This document shows positions 1-7,611 of a stretch of DNA of 64,000 nucleotides, one piece after another. The stretch is taken from assembly GCF_014201145.1 (NCBI RefSeq), contig NZ_JACHDP010000001.1, positions 3,286,001-3,350,000 of the forward strand. The letters are read 5' to 3'. A model generated the notes under the pieces. That model did no database searches. It was not told the origin of the DNA and saw only the letters and a list, made by a program, of their open reading frames with translations. Every line of letters starts with the position of its first letter. The first letter of the stretch is position 1. Made by a program: the position numbers and the translations under genes. This DNA comes from Micromonospora parathelypteridis. GTDB taxonomy: Bacteria > Actinomycetota > Actinomycetes > Mycobacteriales > Micromonosporaceae.

Positions 1-685
1 TGCGTACAAGGGCGAGAACGTCGCGACCGTGAACGCGGTGCTGGGCAGCAGGTCGCCCAGCGAGGTCGTTGGCCAGCTCGAGATGCTCGACCGCTTCGCG
101 CACAACCAGCAGCAGGACGTGCGGGAGGTGGCCGACCTGCGCGACGACCTGGCCGCGCAGAAGGCGCCGCTGGACGAGATGGTGGCCCAACTGACCCGCA
201 CCGAGGCCCAGTTGGCCGCGAAGAAGAAGCAGATCAACGAAGAGATCGACAAGCTGCAGAAGCTGCGCCTCAAGGTGTACGGCAACGGTGGCGGCGGCCC
301 GCTGCGCCCGGCGCCGTGCCCCGGCAGCTACCCCGGTGGCGCCGCGGGCACGGCCGTCAAGTTCGCCTGCGCCCAGATCGGCAAGCCCTACGTCTGGGGT
401 GCCGAGGGCCCGAACTCGTACGACTGCTCCGGCCTGATGCTGGCCGCCTGGGCGAAGGCCGGCGTGTCACTGCCGCACAACGCCGCCGCGCAGAGCCGCG
501 CGACCAAGGACGTCAGCAGGGCCGATCTGCGCCCCGGCGACCTGGTCTTCTACTACAGCGACATCCACCACGTCGGCATGTACGTCGGCGGCGGCTGGGT
601 GGTGCACGCCTCGCAGGCCGGCCAACCGGTCAAGATGAAGAAGGTCGACGACGGCCCGATCCACAGTTATGGCCGCCCAGGCTGA
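1..685 (+). CDS. NlpC/P60-family peptidoglycan endopeptidase, C-terminal part (5' truncated by window edge)
   Basis: The reading frame is open from base 2, so the start lies upstream of the window. The visible N-terminal part is an Ala/Lys/Glu/Gln-rich stretch with the heptad character of a coiled coil (about nt 90-270). A short Gly/Pro linker follows, then an NlpC/P60 domain from about nt 350. The catalytic Cys lies in YDCSGL (Cys codon 425-427). The His is in HHVGMY (codon 569-571), and VVHAS supplies the usual third polar site. Members of the family cut D-Glu/diaminopimelate stem-peptide bonds in peptidoglycan. A coiled coil followed by P60 is the layout of RipA-like and other secreted actinobacterial cell-separation hydrolases. 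The signal peptide would be in the missing part. A GC-rich hairpin follows the stop. Confidence 0.9.
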   Translation, partial: AYKGENVATVNAVLGSRSPSEVVGQLEMLDRFAHNQQQDVREVADLRDDLAAQKAPLDEMVAQLTRTEAQLAAKKKQINEEIDKLQKLRLKVYGNGGGGPLRPAPCPGSYPGGAAGTAVKFACAQIGKPYVWGAEGPNSYDCSGLMLAAWAKAGVSLPHNAAAQSRATKDVSRADLRPGDLVFYYSDIHHVGMYVGGGWVVHASQAGQPVKMKKVDDGPIHSYGRPG

Positions 686-700
686 TCGAGGGTGACCGAA

Positions 701-730
701 GGGCCCGTCGCGATTCGTCGCGGCGGGCCC
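701..730. terminator. Bidirectional hairpin between converging genes
   Basis: GGGCCCGTCGCGA pairs with TCGCGGCGGGCCC across a four-base TTCG loop, with one G-T pair. It lies between the end of the P60 gene and the end of dcd, so it can serve both strands. There is no strong U tract, as is usual in high-GC actinomycetes. Confidence 0.7.
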
Positions 731-745
731 TCGTCGTTACTGGTT

Positions 746-1324
746 TCAGCGGGTTGGCCAGGTGCGCCAGTGCTGCCAGGCGCGGCTCGGCGTCGGCCCC
801 CGCTGGCCCTGGTAGCGCGAGCCGTAGACCACCGAGCCGTACGGGTGCTCGGCCGGTGAGGAGAGCCGGAAGATGCAGAGCTGCCCGATCTTCATGCCCG
901 GCCAGAGGGTGATCGGCAGGTTCGCCACGTTGGACAGCTCCAGCGTCACGTGACCGGAGAAACCGGGGTCGATGAAGCCGGCGGTGGAGTGCGTGAGCAG
1001 CCCGAGCCGACCCAGCGAACTCTTCCCCTCCAGTCGGCCGGCGAGCTGGTCGCCCAGCGAGATGACCTCCAGCGTCGAGGCGAGCACGAACTCCCCCGGG
1101 TGCAGCACGAACGGCTCGCCGTCGGGCACCTCGACCGCCGAGGTCAGGTCGTCCTGCTGCATCGCCGGGTCGATGTGGGTGTAGAGGTGGTTGTTGAAGA
1201 CCCGGAACAGCCGGTCGAGCCGCACGTCGATGCTGGAAGGTTGAACCAGGGTGGGCTCGAACGGCTCCAGGCCCAGCGTGCCGGCCTTGATCTCGGAGAC
1301 CAGGTCACGGTCGGAGAGCAGCAT
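746..1324 (-). CDS. dcd: dCTP deaminase
   Basis: The 192-residue protein matches the trimeric dCTP deaminase/dUTPase fold. It begins [15 protein letters not shown], carries the QPSSIDVRL motif at about residue 30, the nucleotide-site signature [10 protein letters not shown] followed by [13 protein letters not shown] near residues 110-135, and a YQGQRGPT tail. It supplies dUMP precursors for thymidylate by deaminating dCTP; some actinobacterial members also hydrolyse the dUTP formed, and I cannot tell which type this is. The start is the ATG at 1324 because the family begins at MLLSDRD; the open frame runs further upstream without homology. It is divergent from the flavin-type oxidase gene at 1424. 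Confidence 0.95.
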   Translation of the reverse strand: MLLSDRDLVSEIKAGTLGLEPFEPTLVQPSSIDVRLDRLFRVFNNHLYTHIDPAMQQDDLTSAVEVPDGEPFVLHPGEFVLASTLEVISLGDQLAGRLEGKSSLGRLGLLTHSTAGFIDPGFSGHVTLELSNVANLPITLWPGMKIGQLCIFRLSSPAEHPYGSVVYGSRYQGQRGPTPSRAWQHWRTWPTR

Positions 1325-1395
1325 CGGACCACCATAGCCGCGCTGCCCAAAGCTCTGGGATTCGGTGGCAGTGACCAGCGAGTCGAGGTCGCTGC

Positions 1396-1417
1396 TCGTA
1401 CATTTGTTCGATAGAAT
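1396..1417 (+). promoter_or_regulatory. Candidate leaderless promoter with LexA-box-like sequence
   Basis: TAGAAT at 1412-1417 is a good -10 hexamer only 6 bases before the ATG at 1424, which suggests leaderless transcription. Just upstream, TCGTAC-ATTT-GTTCGA (1396-1411) differs by one base from the actinobacterial SOS box TCGAAC-N4-GTTCGA. The promoter reading is fairly likely; the LexA reading is speculative. Confidence 0.4.
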
Positions 1418-1423
1418 GCCCAC

Positions 1424-1981
1424 ATGGCTTCCTGGTCCGAATTCGCCGCCGACGAGCCCCGACTCGCCGACGGGATCCGCGTTCTCCTCCAGCAGTACGG
1501 GCCGGGCTTCGGCTACCTGGCCACGGTCCGCGCCGACGGCGGGCCCCGGGTCCATCCCGTCTCGCCGGTCATCACCGATGAAGGCCTGTTCTGCTTCATC
1601 ATCGACTCCCCGAAGCGCCGTGACCTCGAACGTGACGGCCGTTACGCGCTGCACTCGTTCCCTCCGGAGGAGAGCGACGACGAGGCGTACGTGGCGGGTC
1701 GTGCCCGCCCGGTGACCGATCCGGCGCGGGTGGCCCGGTTGGCGCAGGGCGCTCGCGCGGAGCCGCAGGTCGACTGGCAGCTCTTCGAGTTCACCGTCGA
1801 CGTGGCGATGCTGACCCGCCGCGAGCAGCACCTCGCCGGCGTCCCGGGCCTCGCGCCGGGCCGGCCGGCCGTCCGGGTCTGGCTCGACCCGCACGCCCCG
1901 TCGGCGGCAGCCGCGCCGCTCGCCGTACCGCAGGCGCGCGCGACCCGTCTCAGCCGCGACGTCCAGTACACGGCCGCCTGA
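1424..1981 (+). CDS. Pyridoxamine 5'-phosphate oxidase-like (split beta-barrel flavin/F420) protein
   Basis: The 185-residue protein has the PNPOx-like split-barrel start: a helix ([16 protein letters not shown]), then [22 protein letters not shown] at residues 25-47 and GLFCFIID, the usual cofactor-binding strand pattern. Family members bind FMN, F420 or haem and often reduce small molecules. The substrate cannot be told from sequence. The tail after about residue 140 is Ala/Pro/Arg-rich and probably loosely structured. The gene has no Shine-Dalgarno sequence but a -10 box right before the ATG, so it is probably leaderless. It is followed by a strong hairpin and the tRNA-Gly gene. Confidence 0.75.
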   Translation: MASWSEFAADEPRLADGIRVLLQQYGPGFGYLATVRADGGPRVHPVSPVITDEGLFCFIIDSPKRRDLERDGRYALHSFPPEESDDEAYVAGRARPVTDPARVARLAQGARAEPQVDWQLFEFTVDVAMLTRREQHLAGVPGLAPGRPAVRVWLDPHAPSAAAAPLAVPQARATRLSRDVQYTAA

Positions 1982-2007
1982 CCGCGGCCGGACCCTGAGC
2001 CGAGAGG

Positions 2008-2043
2008 CCGGTGCCGACTCCGTCATGACGGAGCCGGCACCGG
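2008..2043 (+). terminator. Hairpin terminator after the PNPOx-like gene
   Basis: CCGGTGCCGACTCCGTC pairs with GACGGAGCCGGCACCGG with one mismatch and almost no loop, 26 bases after the stop codon. No other gene explains it. Confidence 0.65.
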
Positions 2044-2120
2044 GTGTACGCGCAAGAGCAGCACCATGCAGGGGTGCCTGGGTGCACAGGCTGGGCGACT
2101 CGGGTACAGTGGTGCCGCTT

Positions 2121-2194
2121 GCGGGTGTAGTTCAATGGCAGAACATCAGCTTCCCAAGCTGACAGTGCGGGTTCGATTCCCGTCACCCGCTCCA
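2121..2194 (+). tRNA. tRNA-Gly (anticodon CCC)
   Basis: The acceptor stem GCGGGTG (2121-2127) pairs with CACCCGC (2184-2190), followed by discriminator T and an encoded CCA (2192-2194). The anticodon stem TCAGC/GCTGA encloses the loop TTCCCAA, placing the anticodon CCC at 2153-2155. The T arm GGGTTCGATTCCC is standard. It decodes GGG. A likely -10 element TACAGT sits at 2105-2110. Confidence 0.96.
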
Positions 2195-2197
2195 CCG

Positions 2198-2238
2198 TGA
2201 GGCCCCAGCTCAGGACAAATTTCCTGGCCGGGGCCTCA
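2198..2238 (+). terminator. tRNA terminator hairpin
   Basis: TGAGGCCCC (2198-2206) pairs with GGGGCCTCA (2230-2238), directly after the tRNA, followed by a short T-rich stretch. Confidence 0.65.
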
Positions 2239-2281
2239 TTCGTTGCTATCAATTCTCGCGCTTACCGAGCCCGCGCGGGAG

Positions 2282-2536
2282 TCACTTTGTTCGCCGCCAC
2301 TTGCGGCGTTTGCGGGATGGTTTGAGCGCTTCGGGCGCCAGCAGTGGATCCTCGGTGAGTGGCTGCCCCGGCCGGTCGGCCCAACGGCTCCAGGTCTTGC
2401 CGCATGACCTGCAGAACAACGGGGTCTTGCAGACGAACCGATCATCTTCGTCGCGACGAGTTAAGGCGAAGCCGAGTAGCCGCAGCTCGCCACCGCAGCC
2501 GGGGCAGGTCTCGCCCTGCCATTCGGAGCCGACCAT
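2282..2536 (-). CDS. Small zinc-ribbon-like protein
   Basis: The 84-residue product has two cysteine knuckles, CPGCG at about residue 10 and CRSCG at about residue 42, the pattern of a four-Cys zinc ribbon, and a very basic tail (PSRKRRKWRRTK). I do not recognise a named family; a nucleic-acid or protein-binding role is only inference. The ATG at 2536 is preferred because the Cys-bearing part begins just after it; the open frame extends another 31 codons upstream without recognisable content. It is divergent from the gene at 2676. Confidence 0.6.
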   Translation of the reverse strand: MVGSEWQGETCPGCGGELRLLGFALTRRDEDDRFVCKTPLFCRSCGKTWSRWADRPGQPLTEDPLLAPEALKPSRKRRKWRRTK

Positions 2537-2675
2537 GCATCGGAGGATGCCACACCCTTGGGCGGAGCTGCGGCCTCCGCTGGCTGGCCCAGCGCTGGAC
2601 TGCATCGAACCAGGCCGCCAGAAATCCACACCCGGCGGGGGACCACCGGGGCCGTGATCGTCGTACCGTTCTCCG

Positions 2676-3653
2676 ATGGTGTCGGACCTGGTGCGCTACT
2701 ACGACGATTTCCTGGCTGACCGGGACTGGCTCGCCGAGGGGCTGAGCTGGGCGGTGGTTCAGCCGGCCAGTGCCGAGGCCACTGTCGACGGAGTGATCAA
2801 GCGCTTGCGGGCCAGGCGCGTCGAGCCGGGTGACAAGCACGCCGGCGAACTCGCCGACCTGGCCCAGATCGGCCCCGACGTGGTGGTCTTCCAGGACAAC
2901 GGCTGCGCCCTGAGCCGGCCTGAAGTCCTGCGCTGGCTCAGCGACGGCACGCGGGTGCATACGGTCGACTGGACCATCAACGGCAACGGCGGCGTCACCT
3001 ATGCGGTGTACGGCAAGGTGCTCGCCCGGATGGACATGAACGATCCGGACCGGCGGCATGGCGATGACCCGTCTGCTTTCGCCGACGATCTGGACGACGT
3101 GCGCGCCGCGCTGGGGACCGAGTATGTGAGATCCGCGGTGATGGCGTTTGTCGAGCGGCGGACCGGCGTGCGGCTGCCGGCCGAGTGGATGAGCGACGAG
3201 GGCGCCGACACGGAGGCCGGGCCGTGGGTGACGGTGAGTCTTGGCGCGTTTCCGTCCGACCCGAGGCCACCCTCGAACTTCGGTCACTACGAGCCCGATC
3301 TCGACGCGCGACTGCGGGCCGCGCCGGAGACGGTACGGCGAGCGGCACTGACGCTTGCCTTGCGAGCGGTAACGACGCGGTTCAGGTTCAGCGATGAGGA
3401 GCTGGCGAGGCAGGCGGTGGAGGCCGTCGAGCGGGGCCTCACCCTGGACCAGGAAACCCGGTCGAGGATCGCCTACCTCAAGGCGCATGGCGACGACGTG
3501 CATGCGTGTTCGTCCGCCGTCCACGCCCTGCACACGGCGATCGGCAGCGGGGTGGACGCTGTCGACGCGGTGGGTGCCGCGCGGCACGCGATCGTCGACG
3601 AATGGCCGGCAGTGCGCCGGGACCTGTACCGCCTGGTCCGAGAGACTGGCTGA
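2676..3653 (+). CDS. Conserved actinobacterial protein, probable DUF6461 N-terminal domain
   Basis: The 325-residue protein has, at about residues 60-130, the run VVVFQDNGCALSRPEVLRWL, then SDGTRVHTVDWTINGN, YAVYGKVLARMD and RRHGDDPSAF. This ordering (surface loop, SRPEVL, serine/Gly turn, predicted beta strands, then GDDP) is typical of the DUF6461 family of Streptomyces and Micromonospora, whose function is unknown. The C-terminal half (residues 180-325) is helical and rich in Ala, Arg and Glu. No signal peptide or membrane segment is visible. The family call rests on recalled motifs and is moderate. It precedes the sigma-like short ORF by 50 bases in the same direction. Confidence 0.6.
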   Translation: MVSDLVRYYDDFLADRDWLAEGLSWAVVQPASAEATVDGVIKRLRARRVEPGDKHAGELADLAQIGPDVVVFQDNGCALSRPEVLRWLSDGTRVHTVDWTINGNGGVTYAVYGKVLARMDMNDPDRRHGDDPSAFADDLDDVRAALGTEYVRSAVMAFVERRTGVRLPAEWMSDEGADTEAGPWVTVSLGAFPSDPRPPSNFGHYEPDLDARLRAAPETVRRAALTLALRAVTTRFRFSDEELARQAVEAVERGLTLDQETRSRIAYLKAHGDDVHACSSAVHALHTAIGSGVDAVDAVGAARHAIVDEWPAVRRDLYRLVRETG

Positions 3654-3702
3654 CCGCAGGAGAGGGCTGCAACAGGTTCGCCCCGACCGGCAATAGTCAG
3701 GT

Positions 3703-4122
3703 GTGACGAGCCAGATACAACCGTCTGACCAAGATCTGTGGTCGACCATCGCCGCCGGTGACGAGGTCGCCTTCGGCCCGATCCAGCGGCTCCTACTTGT
3801 ATCGACCGAGGCCGACGGGGGTGACGTCGCGGTGACCGGTCGGGTCAGCGCTCGGGTGCAACGGCTGGTGCTCGAACACGGCGACGGGCAGACGACCACG
3901 GCGCGGATGGTCAACGGGGTGTTCGGTCTGATCACCGAGGATGCCAACACCAACGAAGACGCGGAGTTGGTCAGTTATGACACCACCGGAGCCGAGATCG
4001 ACCGCCGGTTGCTGTTTCGTCCGTCCGACCAGTTCGATCACTGTTACGAGGACTCCGCCGGCACCCTCGTCTACGGCGAGCCGGGAGCTGCCTGCCGACC
4101 TGCCGAGCGCTGGGGGCATTAG
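3703..4122 (+). CDS. Chimeric short protein: ECF sigma-like N-terminus joined to a different C-terminal tail
   Basis: The first 25 residues (SDQDLWSTIAAGDEVAFGPI) look exactly like the opening of an ECF sigma factor, the part before region 2.1. The sequence then leaves the sigma fold: there is no region 2 or region 4. Residues 40-135 read as a secreted or membrane-protein tail of beta strands (RVQRLVLEHGDGQTTTARMV, FGLITEDA, AELVSYDTTGAEIDRRLLF). I infer an internal deletion that fused the start of a sigma gene to the end of a neighbouring gene, leaving an in-frame 139-codon ORF. The start is GTG at 3703. It may be a decaying relic; whether it is expressed is unknown. It converges with the HTH gene at 4165. 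Confidence 0.5.
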   Translation: MTSQIQPSDQDLWSTIAAGDEVAFGPIQRLLLVSTEADGGDVAVTGRVSARVQRLVLEHGDGQTTTARMVNGVFGLITEDANTNEDAELVSYDTTGAEIDRRLLFRPSDQFDHCYEDSAGTLVYGEPGAACRPAERWGH

Positions 4123-4164
4123 GCAGGCGTCGCTATCGGGCGTCCAGCCCGCCCGTACGGCAAA

Positions 4165-4551
4165 TCATTGCTCGTGCCCGTTCGGCCGCGGGGCGCTGGC
4201 CAACTGCTGGTGGCGTTGGAGGAGTTCCCGCAGCGCGTTGATCTCGGCAGTCAACGCGGCCTGCCCCTGCTGGGTGATCCTGATCCAGGTCTTGGGCCTT
4301 CGGCCGTGGTAGCCCCTCTCGATCTGGACCAGGTCGGCCTCCTCGAGAACGGCGAGGTGTCGGGAGAGGTTGCCGGCGGTGAGTTCGAGCGCGTCGCGGA
4401 GGTAGGCGACCTCCACCCGCTCGGCCTCCGCGGCGATGGTGAGGATGCCGAGCCGGTTGCGCTGATGGACGGTGTCGCTGAGGCCGTTCGTCGGGTGCCC
4501 ACCGTTGCCGGGGCCGGTGGCCGCTTCGTTGGCGCCATCGGCACTGCTCAT
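4165..4551 (-). CDS. Winged-helix transcriptional regulator (ArsR/MarR-type)
   Basis: The 128-residue protein holds a winged helix at about residues 30-110. NRLGILTIAAEAERVEVAYL begins helix 1, LELTAGNLSRHLAVLEEADL is the recognition helix-turn-helix, and VQIERGYHGRRPKTWIRIT forms the wing. The shape matches the single-domain regulators (HTH_34 type) commonly coupled to small membrane proteins. Its start overlaps the stop of the preceding membrane-protein gene as ATGA (4548-4551), so the two are translationally coupled. It probably represses its own operon through the TTTGCA-N-TGCAAA palindrome at 5340. The ligand is unknown. Confidence 0.8.
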   Translation of the reverse strand: MSSADGANEAATGPGNGGHPTNGLSDTVHQRNRLGILTIAAEAERVEVAYLRDALELTAGNLSRHLAVLEEADLVQIERGYHGRRPKTWIRITQQGQAALTAEINALRELLQRHQQLASAPRPNGHEQ

Positions 4552-5303
4552 GACGAATTCCTGTTCGTGGCGACGAGGGCGATGGTGCCGCCGACCAGCA
4601 GGATCGGTGCCGGCAGCAGGGCCGCCAGCAGGAAGCTGAAGCGGCTCAGGTCCCCCGGTTCGAATTCCGTGGTCTGGAAGTAGATGTTAACGAGGACGAC
4701 CGCCGCGGCGTAGCACACGGCCACAGCCGTGAGGCCGCGACTGCGTTCCAGGCGGGCCAGGACCAGCAGGCCCACCGCGATGACCAGATGCGGGAACATG
4801 CCGCGACCGGAGATGCCCAACAGCGGGGTGGTCGCCCAACTGGTCCCGTTCGAGATCACCGTCGCCGTGTTGAGCAGCAGGAACCGCAGCGCGATCGGCA
4901 GCACGAGCCCGACCAGAGTGCCCACGATGCCGGCGATGACGTACGTCCGGGTCGGGGTCTGCACACCCACCCGCGCACCGTGCCACCGATACCACCAGAG
5001 GCTGAGCAGGTAGCCGCCGATGAGCGCCACCAGCCAGTACCAGCCGAGGGCGGCCGAGCGTTCAAGGAAGTCACCACCGAGGCCGGTCAGCGCGGGGTTG
5101 TCCTGCGTGGCGCGCAAGGCGGGCGATTCGACCGATTCGACGTACAGGGGCGCGGCCACCGCCATCAGGAGACCGAACAGCAGGAGCGGCAGCCAGTAGG
5201 CGTGTCTGGCGGCCCGGGTGCGCCGTCGGAGCGCGGCCACCGATGCCAGCAGTTCTCCGGGTGTGTCCTCGCTGTTCGGCGCGGTGCTCGGTTGTTCCGA
5301 CAC
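4548..5303 (-). CDS. Multi-pass membrane protein coupled to the HTH regulator
   Basis: The 251-residue protein starts at GTG 5303, chosen because GGAGGG sits 5 bases upstream. The first 35 residues are cytosolic and charged. At least six hydrophobic spans follow: WLPLLLFGLLMAVAAPLYV, WYWLVALIGGYLLSLWW, YVIAGIVGTLVGLVLPIAL, PHLVIAVGLLVLARL, AVAVCYAAAVVLVNIYF and FLLAALLPAPILLVGGTIAL. I do not recognise a transporter family. It is the first gene of a two-gene operon with the winged-helix regulator and may sense or export whatever controls it; that is inference. Confidence 0.75.
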   Translation of the reverse strand: MSEQPSTAPNSEDTPGELLASVAALRRRTRAARHAYWLPLLLFGLLMAVAAPLYVESVESPALRATQDNPALTGLGGDFLERSAALGWYWLVALIGGYLLSLWWYRWHGARVGVQTPTRTYVIAGIVGTLVGLVLPIALRFLLLNTATVISNGTSWATTPLLGISGRGMFPHLVIAVGLLVLARLERSRGLTAVAVCYAAAVVLVNIYFQTTEFEPGDLSRFSFLLAALLPAPILLVGGTIALVATNRNSS

Positions 5304-5339
5304 GATGCCCTCCAGGATTGATGCTGCACTACCAATAGG

Positions 5340-5352
5340 TTTGCACTGCAAA
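5340..5352 (-). promoter_or_regulatory. Palindromic operator candidate, TTTGCA-C-TGCAAA
   Basis: A perfect 6-1-6 inverted repeat lies 37 bases upstream of the GTG start of the membrane-protein/HTH operon. A further half site TGCACT is at 5325-5330. It fits autoregulation by the coupled winged-helix protein. Confidence 0.5.
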
Positions 5353-5455
5353 TCAATCTGCGCAAGGGTCAATGAGACGCCGAGGCCCACGGGATCGACC
5401 GTGGTAGTTCCTGCAGGGCCTCGGCACCGGCTAAGGTCCGGCCTGGAGGTGGTCC

Positions 5456-5821
5456 GTGTTCATCGAAGCCTTTCCGATCGTGACGACACCTGACCTGCCA
5501 CGACTGGTCGCGTTCTACCGGGACGTGGTCGGCTTCGAGCTGACCTACCGGTTCCCGGACGAGGGCGCCCCGGAGTTCGTCGCACTCCGCCTGGGCAACA
5601 GCGAGCTCGGCCTGGCCGCCAACCCGGAGGCTGACGAGCCGGCCGACTCGCACCGCTGGGAGCTGTGCGTCTACGCCGACGACTGCGACGCAGCCGTGGG
5701 CGCGCTGCGCACGGGTGGAGCGACGGTCACCGAGGAGCCGGTCGACCAGCCCTGGGGCGAGCGGTCCGCGCGGGTGACCGACCCCGACGGCAACCGGTTG
5801 CTGGTGCTGGCCCGGCTGTAG
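5456..5821 (+). CDS. VOC superfamily (glyoxalase/bleomycin-resistance-like) protein
   Basis: The 121-residue protein is one VOC module pair. MFIEAFPIVTTPDLPRLVAF opens the first beta-alpha-beta-beta-beta unit, with FYRDVVGFELTYRF following. The second unit holds RWELCVYADDCDAAVGALR, EPVDQPWGERSARVTDPDGN and the terminal LVLARL. The motif RSARVTDPDGNRL is typical of the metal-binding end of the family. The substrate cannot be inferred. GTG start at 5456, with GGAGGTGG just upstream as ribosome-binding site. Confidence 0.85.
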   Translation: MFIEAFPIVTTPDLPRLVAFYRDVVGFELTYRFPDEGAPEFVALRLGNSELGLAANPEADEPADSHRWELCVYADDCDAAVGALRTGGATVTEEPVDQPWGERSARVTDPDGNRLLVLARL

Positions 5822-5853
5822 GCGTCCGTGCCGGGGCAGGATCAGGACAGCGG

Positions 5854-6498
5854 TCATCGTCTCCAGAACAGGAGATGGGTGATTCCGCTGGGGCTGGGCA
5901 CCGACTCCAGGTGGAAGCGGTCGAGGAGTTCGGTGGGGCTGTCCCACAAACGCTCGCCCCGGTCGAGGTCGACGGGCGCGACGGCGATATGCATCGTGTC
6001 GACCAGATCGGCCTCGATGAACTCCCGGATGGTCGCCACCCCACCACCGAGGCGTACGTCCCGACCGGCGGCTGCCTGCTTCGCCCGAGCCAGGGCCTCG
6101 GTCGGGCTGGCGTCGAGGAAGTGGAATGTGGTGTCGGCCAGGGTGAACGACGGGCGTTCATGGTGGGTGAGCACGAAGACCGGCGTGTGGAACGGCGGGT
6201 TGTCCCCCCACCATCCCTGCCACTCATGGTCCTTCCAGGGACCACGCTGGGGACCGAACTTGTTGCGGCCCATGATCTCCGCGCCGATGTTGCACTCGGC
6301 ATCGCGGGTCAGGTAGTCGTCCAGGCCGCGAGTGCCGCCCGGCTCGGTGCGATACACGAAGCTGGCGGTGGCGGCACGCCAGGAGAACAGCGGGGTGGGG
6401 TCCGCGTGGCCGAAGGGCCGTTCCAGGCTCTGCCCCTCTCCGGTGCCGAACCCGTCCTGCGAAACGTTGAAGCACTGCACCCGCAACAGTTGCGGCAT
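5854..6498 (-). CDS. Dihydrofolate reductase/RibD C-terminal family reductase
   Basis: The 214-residue protein has the DHFR-like RibD_C fold: VQCFNVSQDGFGTGEGQSL at the start, IGAEIMGRNKFG for the nucleotide-binding helix, PVFVLTHHERPSF, RLGGGVATIREFIEADLVDT with the glycine loop, and a final strand THLLFWRR. Members reduce pterin-like or unknown substrates with NADPH, and many actinobacterial copies have no known role. The sequence is well preceded by GAGAGGAG. It stands 32 bases from a second, diverged family member transcribed the same way, so the two form an operon of unlike paralogues. Confidence 0.85.
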   Translation of the reverse strand: MPQLLRVQCFNVSQDGFGTGEGQSLERPFGHADPTPLFSWRAATASFVYRTEPGGTRGLDDYLTRDAECNIGAEIMGRNKFGPQRGPWKDHEWQGWWGDNPPFHTPVFVLTHHERPSFTLADTTFHFLDASPTEALARAKQAAAGRDVRLGGGVATIREFIEADLVDTMHIAVAPVDLDRGERLWDSPTELLDRFHLESVPSPSGITHLLFWRR

Positions 6499-6530
6499 GG
6501 TGTCTCCTCTCTCCTTCGGTGGGCCGTGAC

Positions 6531-7235
6531 TCAGTTCGCGGTCACCGTCGGGCCGCCGCCGCGGCCCCGGTCGTCGAGCACGAGCGGTGCGCGTCCGCCC
6601 ACCGCGTACCGGATGTGGGTGACCTGCGGTGTGTGGATGACGCGGGTCGGCGTCAGCTCGACCGCCTCCTTGTCGCCGAGGTCGAGGTCCGCGTCGAACA
6701 GCCGGAGCCCGGTGCCGAGCACGACCGGTACGACATGCAGCTCCAACTCGTCGAGCAGACCGGCCTTGAGCACCTGCCGCACCAGGCTGCCGCCCCCGGC
6801 CACGGCGACGTTCTTGCCGCCGGCCACGGCACGCGCCTGCTCGACGGCGCTGGCCACGCCATCGGTGACATAGGTGAAGCTGGTGCCTCCTTCCCGCAGC
6901 AGGCGCTGGCGGGGGCGGTGTGTGACGACGAAGACCGGCGCGCGGAACGGCGGATCGTCACCCCAGGGCACCTCACCCCCGTCGGCCATCCGGCGCCCCA
7001 TCACGTACGCGCCAGCCGCGGCGAACGTCTCGGCGATCACGTCGGAGTTGGTGTCCTGCTCCCCGCCGGTGAAGCCCTGTCGCTCCCGCCAGGCCGTCGC
7101 CTCGGTCACCCAGCGGGTGACCCGGAAGAAAGCCGCGCTCTCCGCCGAGTCGATCCAGTCGCCGTCGCCGTCGAACTGTGGGCCGGCGTAGAACCCGTCC
7201 ACCGACACCGACACCTGCGCGGTCACCTTCGTCAT
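6531..7235 (-). CDS. Dihydrofolate reductase/RibD C-terminal family reductase (second paralogue)
   Basis: The 234-residue protein shows the same fold as its neighbour: VSVSVDGFYAGP at residues 8-19, GAYVMGRRMADGG near residue 73, VFVVTHRPRQRLL, KNVAVAGGGSLVRQVLKAGL with the glycine-rich cofactor loop, and a strand at THIRYAVGG. The C-terminal 20 residues are Gly/Arg-rich and unlike the other copy. Identity with the upstream copy is low outside the motifs, so this is not a recent duplication. A GAGGAGAGGAAG ribosome-binding site precedes the ATG at 7235. It is likely the first gene of the two-gene operon. Confidence 0.85.
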   Translation of the reverse strand: MTKVTAQVSVSVDGFYAGPQFDGDGDWIDSAESAAFFRVTRWVTEATAWRERQGFTGGEQDTNSDVIAETFAAAGAYVMGRRMADGGEVPWGDDPPFRAPVFVVTHRPRQRLLREGGTSFTYVTDGVASAVEQARAVAGGKNVAVAGGGSLVRQVLKAGLLDELELHVVPVVLGTGLRLFDADLDLGDKEAVELTPTRVIHTPQVTHIRYAVGGRAPLVLDDRGRGGGPTVTAN

Positions 7236-7359
7236 CTCGCGTCTTCCTCTCCTCGGACGGCACCCACCGGTGCCTGCTCATGGAGGAGTCGGACCCGACC
7301 GCGATGACCCTACGGGGAAGTGGTGTGACGCGCGCCACACGTCGGCGCGACGGTTCCAG

Positions 7360-7554
7360 TTACCGCATGCGGTCGACGATCGCCGCCTCGATCCGCAGAC
7401 CGATGCCGGTCAGGATGAGGAAGGCGGCGAGGATCTGCGGCCTGAGCCCGTCGTAGTCGGACGAGTTGGTGAGCAGACAGGTAATGAAGCCGGCCACCAG
7501 CGAGATGGTGCCAAAGGCTCGTACCGTGGCGGCTCGCCCCGTAGGTAGGTCCAC
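7360..7554 (-). CDS. Small two-span membrane protein
   Basis: The 64-residue reading has two hydrophobic segments, TISLVAGFITCLLTN and PQILAAFLILTGIGLRIEAAI, separated by a short loop (SSDYDGLR), and ends DRMR. The start chosen is GTG 7554. The open frame continues upstream into the divergent oxidoreductase gene, where it has no membrane character, so a start near 7554 is more sensible. No good ribosome-binding site is visible. Function unknown. Confidence 0.45.
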   Translation of the reverse strand: MDLPTGRAATVRAFGTISLVAGFITCLLTNSSDYDGLRPQILAAFLILTGIGLRIEAAIVDRMR

Positions 7555-7611
7555 AGCGGAACGGTAGCTAAAGCCGGGGGTCGGTGGTGCCCCCCGACTA
7601 GGCTGGCGATC

